NCBI GenBank assembly: GCA_964614515.1 | Contig: CAZTPJ010000015.1 | Span: 1-58,973, forward strand | DNA: 58,973 bases | Reading direction: 5' to 3' | Source: CAZTPJ01 sp964614515 | GTDB lineage: Bacteria > Planctomycetota > Phycisphaerae > Phycisphaerales > UBA1924 | Shown: piece by piece, positions 52,878 to 58,973 of the stretch | Layout: each line of letters begins with the position of its first letter | Position numbering within the stretch: the first letter of the stretch is position 1 | Made by a program: the position numbers and the translations under genes | Notes under the pieces: model-generated | The model's database searches: none | The model's input: the letters and a program-made list of their open reading frames with translations, nothing else | Told to the model about the DNA's origin: nothing

Positions 52878-54848
52878 TCAGCGAGAGGTCAGCCCGGCGT
52901 GTCGCGTGTCGCGGGATTCGATGTCGGCCAGCGCCGCTTCGGCCGTGAGGCGAAGGGGATCATCCGGTGATTCAACGTGCGTGGCGCGAACAAGCGCGGC
53001 GATGGCGGCGGGATCATCAAAGGCCGCGAGGTGCTCGGCCGCCTGCACCTGCGCAAGATATGTCGGGCCGTCGTTCATCTGCCGCAGCCACATGGCCAGC
53101 GACTTTTCAACGCGGCATGGCGCGCCGGAGGCGAAGTAGGGATCAACGACGACATCAGTCGGCGCTGATTCCAGCGGGAACGTCGCTTCGGCGATGCGCT
53201 GGTCGGTGTGCATGTAGAGATACCGGCCGTCGCCTTCGCCGACGGTGATATAGAGCGGGACTTCCATCGCGAAGGCCGGATTGTCGGCGTTGATGGTCTG
53301 GGTCTGTTCCGCGCGGACGATGAGGCTTGAGGATTCAGAATCCCATCGCACATTGACATTGAGCCGCGGCAGGCCGGGGCGATGACACCACTGCTCGAAG
53401 AATCGTTCGAGGCTCTCGCCGGAGACTTCTTCAAGGCAGATGCGAAAGTCGTCGGTCTCGGCCTGGGTGAACTTGAAGCGGTCGATGAAGAGTTGCGTGC
53501 CCTTGAAGAAGGTCTCATCGCTGAGCCTCATTCGGAGCAGGTGCAGCACGAACGCGCCCTTGGAGTAGACATCGTTGGACTTGAAGAAGTTCTGGTCGGG
53601 ATGGCCGTAGTGCCGACTCACCATGGCCGGCGAGAGTGGCGCGGTGGTTGTGTTTCGTGCGCGTTGCTGGGCGAAGAACCGCGCGATGACGCGTTGATAC
53701 TCCCGCGCGGCCTGACCCTCATCCGCGGACGCTTCGGACCACAGCGCCTCGCCGAACGACGCCCAGCCTTCGCCAATCCAGAGGTGTTCCCATCCCTTAT
53801 ACCCGACGAGGTCGCCGAGCCATTGGTGAACGAGTTCGTGGGCGATGATGGGTTCGGTGGCGTCACGGCCCATCATGGCGAACGCCGCCTGAAACGTCGA
53901 CGCCGACGTGTTTTCCATCGCGCCAGCGCGGAAGTTGCGAACCAGCAACTGGTCGTACTTGTCCCAGGGATACGGCTCGTCGAACAGTTCTTCAAAGTGG
54001 GCGACCATATCGGCGGTGCGGCCAAAGGTCTGCGCCACGCGGGAACCGGCGCCGTGGGGGGCATAGACCTCCATCGGCAATCCCGGCCGTGCCGACTCCG
54101 GTCCCCCGACATCCACAATCTCAAACTTGCCTACGACCAGCGTCACCAGATAGGCGGGGTGCGATTTGTCCTGCATCCAATGCCATCGTGTGCGGCCTTC
54201 GGCAACCGCCTCGCGCGACACAAGTCGTCCGTTGGCACATGCGTCGAAGTCGTCTTCAACGGTGAGGATGATCTCGGTGGTGAGTCGATCGTTGGGATAG
54301 TCGTGGCAGGGGAACCACATGCGATTGTTTTCGGGCTGACCTTGCGCGTGGATCTGTGGCGAGGCATCGGTCAGGTTTGCGCCGCGGTCACGGCCGGGGC
54401 TCCACGTCAGGCCAATGCCGCGGTGTGAGAAGAAATCAAGGTCATAGGTAATCGTCACGCCGACCTGCTGCCCGGGGGCGACCGGCTGCGGGAAATGGAT
54501 CAAGAGCGCCGGGCCGTCATGCGTGAAGGCGGCGGGCCGGTCGTTCGCCAGCACGCCGCGGATGGTCATGCCCAGCGCGTTGAGTTTCATCATGCCGCGA
54601 GGCGAGCCGACGGCCAAGGCCGTGATGTGCTGCCGACCTGACAACTGCGGGCGCGACATCGTCGGAATGTCGAGTTCAAGCCGCATGTGGAGGTGATCGA
54701 AGTGAACGTCCGGGGGATAGTTCGCCAGGTCGCGCCCCGTTTCGGCGTCGATTCGCGGATCGGCCTGCGCCAATGCCAGCGAGTGGCCGACAAGGGCCAG
54801 GAGGAGAGCGGCGAAGTGTACGGCCATGGATTGGGGGCGATCCCGCAT
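52878..54848 (-). CDS. M1 family aminopeptidase, secreted, paralogue of the next gene
   Basis: 656 residues from MRDRPQSMAVHFAALLLALV, with GGAG nine bases upstream; signal peptide ends near LALAQA. Catalytic motifs: GAMEN, HELVHQWLGD (H337, E338, H341) and WIGEGWASFGEALW. It lacks the long HEAT-like tail of the neighbour, having only a short helical end (LVRATHVESPDDPLRLTAEA). Both proteins share the 'YPPxxHxDHxHMRLxLDIP' N-terminal pattern, so they arose by tandem duplication. First gene of a two-gene operon. Confidence 0.92.
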   Translation of the reverse strand: MRDRPQSMAVHFAALLLALVGHSLALAQADPRIDAETGRDLANYPPDVHFDHLHMRLELDIPTMSRPQLSGRQHITALAVGSPRGMMKLNALGMTIRGVLANDRPAAFTHDGPALLIHFPQPVAPGQQVGVTITYDLDFFSHRGIGLTWSPGRDRGANLTDASPQIHAQGQPENNRMWFPCHDYPNDRLTTEIILTVEDDFDACANGRLVSREAVAEGRTRWHWMQDKSHPAYLVTLVVGKFEIVDVGGPESARPGLPMEVYAPHGAGSRVAQTFGRTADMVAHFEELFDEPYPWDKYDQLLVRNFRAGAMENTSASTFQAAFAMMGRDATEPIIAHELVHQWLGDLVGYKGWEHLWIGEGWASFGEALWSEASADEGQAAREYQRVIARFFAQQRARNTTTAPLSPAMVSRHYGHPDQNFFKSNDVYSKGAFVLHLLRMRLSDETFFKGTQLFIDRFKFTQAETDDFRICLEEVSGESLERFFEQWCHRPGLPRLNVNVRWDSESSSLIVRAEQTQTINADNPAFAMEVPLYITVGEGDGRYLYMHTDQRIAEATFPLESAPTDVVVDPYFASGAPCRVEKSLAMWLRQMNDGPTYLAQVQAAEHLAAFDDPAAIAALVRATHVESPDDPLRLTAEAALADIESRDTRHAGLTSR

Positions 54849-54960
54849 GGTTCTGGCTCCGTGCGCCGGCCGAAGTCCCGGCGAAAGTGACCGCCAAAGC
54901 GTAACCGCGCCGATGCTGGCGCACCACCGGTGTCGGCGGCAGGGCAACCGCAAAGTCTGA

Positions 54961-54989
54961 TTGGATCCGGTGGGGCGGGCGTCCCGCCC
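54961..54989. repeat. Dispersed palindrome, copy B
   Basis: ttggatccggtgg then GGGCGGG-CGT-CCCGCCC (54973-54989). Related to 34081-34110. It lies in the 409-nt divergent region 54849-55257 between the M1 operon and pyrG, where nothing else clear is seen except a tacgat at 55112-55117 just before an in-frame ATG at 55123. Confidence 0.6.
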
Positions 54990-55257
54990 GCCTTTCCTGC
55001 GCGGCCGATGCGCGATGCACCATCCAGCAGTGCAGGCGTGAACGATCTTGCGGTTGCCTTGGGCGGCGGTTGGAATTCGCCCGCGATCCGGAAAGTACCG
55101 AGCAGGGGTGTTACGATGTCTCATGCCCACCGCCGAACCATGGACGATTCGCACCCGGGCGCTCAAGCGTTCGGCCAAGCCCACGGCCACGGGCGAGGCG
55201 CCGCCGTCGGCGATGACGCTCCTCTCCGCCGCCGCCGATGTCAGCCAGGAAACCGAG

Positions 55258-57108
55258 ATGTACCTGCCCGTGCCCGATGGGTATCGAACGGGTCGCCACA
55301 AGTACGTTGTGGTGCTGGGGACGGTGATGTCGGGGCTGGGCAAGGGGATCTTCGCGTCGAGCATGGCCAAGATGCTGCGCGACAAGGGACTGGTCGTCGC
55401 GCCCATCAAGATGGAAGGCTATCTGAACATCGACTCGGGCACGTTGAATCCCTATCGCCACGGCGAAGTCTTTGTGCTCGATGATGGGACCGAGTGCGAC
55501 ATGGACCTGGGGACGTATGAGCGCATGCTCGACCAGAACCTGACGCGCCGCAACTTCACGACCTCCGGGCAGATCTACGCGGACATTCTGGAGCGTGAGC
55601 GCCTTGGCTCGTTTCTCGGGCGCGACGTGCAGATGATCCCGCATGTGACGGGCGCGGTCAAGACGAAACTTCGCGAACTGGCGATGACCGGCGACGGCAA
55701 GAAGCCCGCGGATGTTGTGATGGTGGAGGTCGGCGGGACCGTCGGCGACTATGAGAATGCGTTTTACATCGAGGCGATGCGCGAACTGGCGTTTGAGGAG
55801 GGGCCGGATTCGGTCTGCTTCGTCGCCCTGACGTACATCATCGAACCCAAAACCCTCGGCGAGCAGAAGAGCAAGGCCGCCCAACTCGGCATCAAGCGAA
55901 TGATGGAAGCCGGCATCCAACCGCACATCATCGCGTGCCGGGCGAGCAATCCTGTTTCGACCACGGCGATGCAGAAGATCGCGATGTTCTCCAACGTGCC
56001 GCTCAAGCGGGTCTTTTCGCTCCACGATCGCGCGAGCATCTACTCGCTTCCCGAGGAGATGCGCCAGGAGGGCCTCGACCGCGAGATTCTGTCGATCCTC
56101 GATCTGCACCATCGCGTCGATGCGCGACACGAAGACCGGGCGCGCGAAAAATGGGGTGGGTTTGTGCGGCGGCTGACGTCGCCACGGCGGCGCGAAGTGA
56201 CCATCGGCATCACCGGCAAGTATGCGGGCCTGCGCGATGCCTACGCCTCGATTGACAAGGCGCTCGAACACTGCGCCGCGTGGCTCGCCTGCGACATTCA
56301 TACGAATTGGATCGATACGACGGAGATCAACGACGCGAACGTGGCCAAGCATCTCGCGGCCGTGGACGCCGTGATCGTGCCCGGCGGGTTTGGCTCGCGC
56401 GGCGTTGAGGGCAAGATCGCGTGCGTGAGGCATTGCCGTGAGGGCGGCGTGCCGTATCTGGGCATTTGTCTTGGGTTGCAGGTGGCGGTGATCGAGTTCG
56501 CCAGAAACGTGGTCGGCCTCGCGAACGCGGGATCGACGGAGTTTGATCCGCGATGTCCTGATCCGGTCATCAGCGAACTGCCCGAGCAGAAGCAGATCGA
56601 GGGCCTCGGCGGATCCATGAGGCTCGGCGCGCAGGATGTCATCATCACCCCCGGAACGCTCGCGCACTTCCTCTTCGCGTCGCGCACGGCCGCCGACGCC
56701 CGCGGCCAGTTCACCATTCGCGAGCGATTCCGCCATCGCTATGAAGTTGATCCCGCCTACATCGATCGGCTCACCAAGGCCGGGTTGATCTTCTCCGGCC
56801 GACATCCAGCGCACCCGATCATGCAGATCATCGAGTTGCCTGCACGTCCGTCTTCGGGCGAGGCATCGACCGACGAGGCGGCAGGCTCGCCGCGCGTGAC
56901 GAGTCCGTACTTCATCGCGGCGCAGTTTCACCCTGAACTGACCAGCCGCCCGCTGAGTCCTCAGCCGATGTTCATGGGCCTTGTCGCGTCGGCGATCTGT
57001 CGGCGACAGGCGATGTCGGCGACGGTCGAGCCGGCCGTGGACTGGCGGAATGACCCGGATATCACGCGCTGGATTCGCGGCGCGAAGCAGAACTTTCAAC
57101 CTGCGTGA
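55258..57108 (+). CDS. pyrG: CTP synthase, divergent planctomycete type
   Basis: 616 residues from MYLPVPDGYRTGRHKYVVVL (E. coli: 545). It makes CTP from UTP, ATP and glutamine. The synthetase P-loop reads GTVMSGLGKGIFASS rather than the usual GGVVSSLGKGI; the UTP/Mg site is KMEGYLNIDSGTLNPYRHGE and VEVGGTVGDYENAFYIEA. The glutaminase domain is intact: LGICLGLQ (C404) and QFHPEL (H558, E560). Starts at 55123 (next to a -10-like box) and 55213 are alternatives; 55258 has AGGAAA seven bases upstream. The C-terminus is extended by about 35 residues. Confidence 0.93.
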   Translation: MYLPVPDGYRTGRHKYVVVLGTVMSGLGKGIFASSMAKMLRDKGLVVAPIKMEGYLNIDSGTLNPYRHGEVFVLDDGTECDMDLGTYERMLDQNLTRRNFTTSGQIYADILERERLGSFLGRDVQMIPHVTGAVKTKLRELAMTGDGKKPADVVMVEVGGTVGDYENAFYIEAMRELAFEEGPDSVCFVALTYIIEPKTLGEQKSKAAQLGIKRMMEAGIQPHIIACRASNPVSTTAMQKIAMFSNVPLKRVFSLHDRASIYSLPEEMRQEGLDREILSILDLHHRVDARHEDRAREKWGGFVRRLTSPRRREVTIGITGKYAGLRDAYASIDKALEHCAAWLACDIHTNWIDTTEINDANVAKHLAAVDAVIVPGGFGSRGVEGKIACVRHCREGGVPYLGICLGLQVAVIEFARNVVGLANAGSTEFDPRCPDPVISELPEQKQIEGLGGSMRLGAQDVIITPGTLAHFLFASRTAADARGQFTIRERFRHRYEVDPAYIDRLTKAGLIFSGRHPAHPIMQIIELPARPSSGEASTDEAAGSPRVTSPYFIAAQFHPELTSRPLSPQPMFMGLVASAICRRQAMSATVEPAVDWRNDPDITRWIRGAKQNFQPA

Positions 57109-57111
57109 GCA

Positions 57112-58014
57112 TCACGCGGGGTCGATGCGCGTGAGCGTCACGGGCGGTTGATCGGTGGCGTCGCGCCAGCCGCGCTCGCACACCGCGGGCAGATCCGTCC
57201 GTGCGAATCGCGCATGGCCCGGGGCGTTGGTCGGCCGGGCCGGAGCACGCGAAGGATGCCACAGGTGCAGCGCGAGGATGTCCGAGACTGCGATGCGCAC
57301 GTCGATCCGCGGACGATGCGAATAGAGCCGCCGTGTCAGATCGTCATCGTCATAGCCGTAGCCGATGTACTGCTCGTCATACCCGTTGATCGCGCGAAGC
57401 GAGGCGACGCAGACCGCATGGTGGCCACCGAGAATTTTGGGCTTGTGGCTCTTAAGCAGCCCGAGGCGATGCAGACCGATCCGCCGCGCCGTGAGCTGTC
57501 GTCGATACCGCGCCTCGCGCTGCCGCAGCGCGGCCATCTGCTCCGGCGTGGCGATGCTGGCGACGTCGATACTCGCGCTGGCCGCGAGACCCGCCGTCTG
57601 CGCCTCATCGAGATTGATGCGATAGGGAATCACAAGTTCCGCGTTGGCGCGAGCGAGCGCTTCGTACCGAGCGATGGCATCCGCCGCGAGCAGCGTGTCC
57701 GCGTCGAGCATCACGATCAGGTCGCGATCATCAACCGCCGTACACGAATCCAACGCGCGAAGGCCGTTGTTGCGAACCTGATTCAGTCGCGCTTCGCCCG
57801 TGTGCGGGCGGCAGACATGCCAGAGCGGCACGCCGTGGCGCCCGCCGATCGACGGCCAGACGCGGGCGATGAGTTCACCGATGGCGGGAGCGTCGGTATC
57901 ACACGTCAGCACGACCGTGGCCGGGGGTACGGACTGACGGCCGATGGCCCGGAGTGTTGCCTCCAGATGCCGTGTCGTATGGGTACACAGAACCAGGTGA
58001 ACTCGTGGGTTCAT
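57112..58014 (-). CDS. GT-A glycosyltransferase with galactosyltransferase-like C-terminal motif
   Basis: 300 residues. Start MNPRVHLVLCTHTTRHLEAT; the donor-site DxD is in LIVMLDADTLLAADAI, and 'ILGGHHAVCVASLRAINGYD' with EQYIGYGYDDDDLTRRLYSH matches the C-terminal domain of N-acetylgalactosaminyl/galactosyltransferases (Glyco_transf_7C type), where the second acidic cluster helps bind the acceptor. No membrane span. It converges with pyrG (3-nt gap). Substrate unknown; probably surface glycan synthesis. Confidence 0.85.
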   Translation of the reverse strand: MNPRVHLVLCTHTTRHLEATLRAIGRQSVPPATVVLTCDTDAPAIGELIARVWPSIGGRHGVPLWHVCRPHTGEARLNQVRNNGLRALDSCTAVDDRDLIVMLDADTLLAADAIARYEALARANAELVIPYRINLDEAQTAGLAASASIDVASIATPEQMAALRQREARYRRQLTARRIGLHRLGLLKSHKPKILGGHHAVCVASLRAINGYDEQYIGYGYDDDDLTRRLYSHRPRIDVRIAVSDILALHLWHPSRAPARPTNAPGHARFARTDLPAVCERGWRDATDQPPVTLTRIDPA

Positions 58015-58075
58015 GGCGTGGGGGTGAGTGTAGCGACGGGTCATCTCGAACCAACCGGAATCCGTGGCGAACCAA

Positions 58076-58127
58076 GAACACTGGCGGGCGAGCCGCCGGG
58101 CGAACACTGGCGGGCGAGCCGCCAGTG
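58076..58127. repeat. Duplicated palindromic unit
   Basis: A 22-nt unit (core gaacactggcgggcgagccg) occurs at 58076-58097 and 58102-58123. The second copy extends into a perfect palindrome, CACTGGCGG-GCGAG-CCGCCAGTG (58105-58127). It lies in the 287-nt divergent gap 58015-58301 before the PilZ-like gene. Confidence 0.7.
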
Positions 58128-58301
58128 GCACAGGGCGTCTGACCGAACGGGTTATGCGGGGGTTGAGTCCGCGTGGACCGGCGGAATCTGGGGCCAGCGG
58201 CGGATGGGGTGGCGTCGGCGCGACGATGAAGAGACCCGACGCGGCGGGATGGCCGCGCGGTGTTTGCGGACCTGGCTCTTTGACTGACGAGGGAAGCGGG
58301 C

Positions 58302-58718
58302 GTGGGCTCATCCGGACTGTTTTCGGACACGACGGCCACACGCTCGCCGCCGGCGAGCGTCGCAGGTCGTCCTCCGCAGCGCGAGCCGGAGCCTGAACCG
58401 CTGATGCCCTCAGGGAAGTCGCATGTGTTCGACGCGGACATTGACATGTGTGAGGTTGACGATCGCGATCGCCCCGGCCCGACGTGGACGGCCAAAGCCA
58501 AGCAGATCAGCCGATCCGGCATCGTCATTCGCTCTCGCCGCATGTGCTATGTCGGCGCGGTCGTGCTCGTCGCCATTCACCTCATCGACGCAGAGCCGGT
58601 GATCCTGCACGGCAAGGTCCGGCAGTGCGACTATGACGGCGACGGCCTGTACCGTCTCGATGTCGATCTGCTGCCCATGCCGGATAAGCCGACGCTCAAG
58701 TCGTGGATGGCCGAGTGA
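58302..58718 (+). CDS. PilZ-like domain protein
   Basis: 138 residues. After a Pro/Ser-rich start, 'WTAKAKQISRSGIVIRSRRM', 'CYVGAVVLVAIHLIDAEPVI' and 'HGKVRQCDYDGDGLYRLDVD' follow the beta-barrel order of PilZ domains. The RxxxR c-di-GMP motif is not clearly present before the barrel, so ligand binding is uncertain. GTG start with GAGGGA upstream. Downstream of it, 57 nt later, panC begins. Confidence 0.65.
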   Translation: MGSSGLFSDTTATRSPPASVAGRPPQREPEPEPLMPSGKSHVFDADIDMCEVDDRDRPGPTWTAKAKQISRSGIVIRSRRMCYVGAVVLVAIHLIDAEPVILHGKVRQCDYDGDGLYRLDVDLLPMPDKPTLKSWMAE

Positions 58719-58775
58719 CCTTCAAATCGAAGCACGCTTGACCTTGCGAGGCAGGCCCCTGACCCTTAGGGGCGC

Positions 58776-58973
58776 ATGCGCATCGTCCGGACGCAATCAG
58801 AGATCGACTCGCTGGCCGCCGAGGTGGGCGAGTTCGTACTCGTGCCCACGATGGGTGCGCTGCACGAGGGCCATGCCGCGCTGATACGCCTCGGCGCAGC
58901 CCGCGCGCGGGCGATGTCTGCGGCGCAGTCCGACGCCCCCCCCGCAAGCATCGTGAGCATCTTCGTCAACCCG
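58776..58973 (+). CDS. panC: Pantothenate synthetase (pantoate-beta-alanine ligase), 3' truncated
   Basis: First 66 codons of PanC, open to the window end. ATG at 58776 with AGGGG five bases upstream. Motifs: VPTMGALHEGHAALIRLG (the ATP-binding HxGH loop) and SIVSIFVNP, both diagnostic. It joins pantoate and beta-alanine for coenzyme A synthesis. Between the two motifs is an Ala-rich insertion (RARAMSAAQSDAPPA). The rest lies beyond the window. Confidence 0.93.
   Translation, partial: MRIVRTQSEIDSLAAEVGEFVLVPTMGALHEGHAALIRLGAARARAMSAAQSDAPPASIVSIFVNP

Noticed and set aside
57148..58287. 379-codon plus-strand frame opposite the glycosyltransferase
   Set aside because: Antisense shadow; the minus strand holds the conserved GGHH and DDDD motifs.
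1..58973. tRNA, rRNA, riboswitch or other structured RNA genes
   Set aside because: No cloverleaf, rRNA core or familiar riboswitch motif was recognised by eye; a covariance-model search would be needed to exclude them.

Overview
The window looks like chromosomal DNA of a GC-rich planctomycete, most likely from the Phycisphaerae. The main reasons are three secreted proteins ending in the paired 'GC-type dockerin' repeat (DCDTSTG...DIFDFLCFGN...GC), a PEP-CTERM-like tail ending in RRRR, a planctomycete-style divergent CTP synthase, a fused SecDF, and many small palindromic repeats between genes. The taxon is inferred from protein style only. No rRNA, tRNA or CRISPR array was seen. There is a ten-N assembly gap at 50025-50034. 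Both window edges cut genes (parA at the left, panC at the right).

Layout. 1-12.7 kb is mostly housekeeping: the end of parA; the rpsB-tsf operon (minus strand); a small membrane protein overlapping polA; a DUF6883/DUF4926 pair that resembles a toxin-antitoxin module; a LemA operon; then mreB-mreC-mreD and a GlmU-like sugar nucleotidyltransferase. 12.7-13.6 kb is gene-poor and holds a 21-nt tandem repeat and palindromic repeats. 13.6-19.6 kb is an accessory island: a nuclease-methylase fusion with a specificity subunit but no motor subunit, a nucleoside-deoxyribosyltransferase/TIR-like protein with very acidic ends, an unknown convergent gene, and a glycine-rich-domain-like protein with a Cys/His-repeat tail followed six bases later by an Fe(II)/2-oxoglutarate oxygenase.

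19.6-25.8 kb is a surface/secretion region with three GC-dockerin proteins and two related coiled, Ala-rich proteins, separated by repeats. 25.8-35.2 kb holds two neighbouring intramembrane proteases (site-2 protease and rhomboid) with the same C-terminal tail, tgt (with a palindromic element apparently inserted in frame), yajC-secDF, a LysM protein and a UDP-glucuronate decarboxylase.

35.2-47.8 kb carries small envelope and regulatory genes: a TRASH/YHS-like lipoprotein, a PEBP protein, a STAS protein, an ABC ATPase overlapping a secreted NfeD-like protein, GT2, a possible BshC relative, a BtuF-like binding protein, a PEP-CTERM-like protein, an ECF sigma factor and a TPR protein. 47.9-59 kb has def-fmt and an HExxH protein in translationally coupled order, two tandem M1 aminopeptidases, pyrG, a second glycosyltransferase, a PilZ-like protein and the start of panC.

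Genes are packed with frequent 1-8 nt start/stop overlaps (GTGA, ATGA, TGATG). Several genes have a promoter-like -10 box only 5-12 nt before the start codon, which suggests leaderless or very short-leader transcripts. Because third codon positions are strongly GC-rich, very long open frames on opposite strands are common and were treated as shadows.
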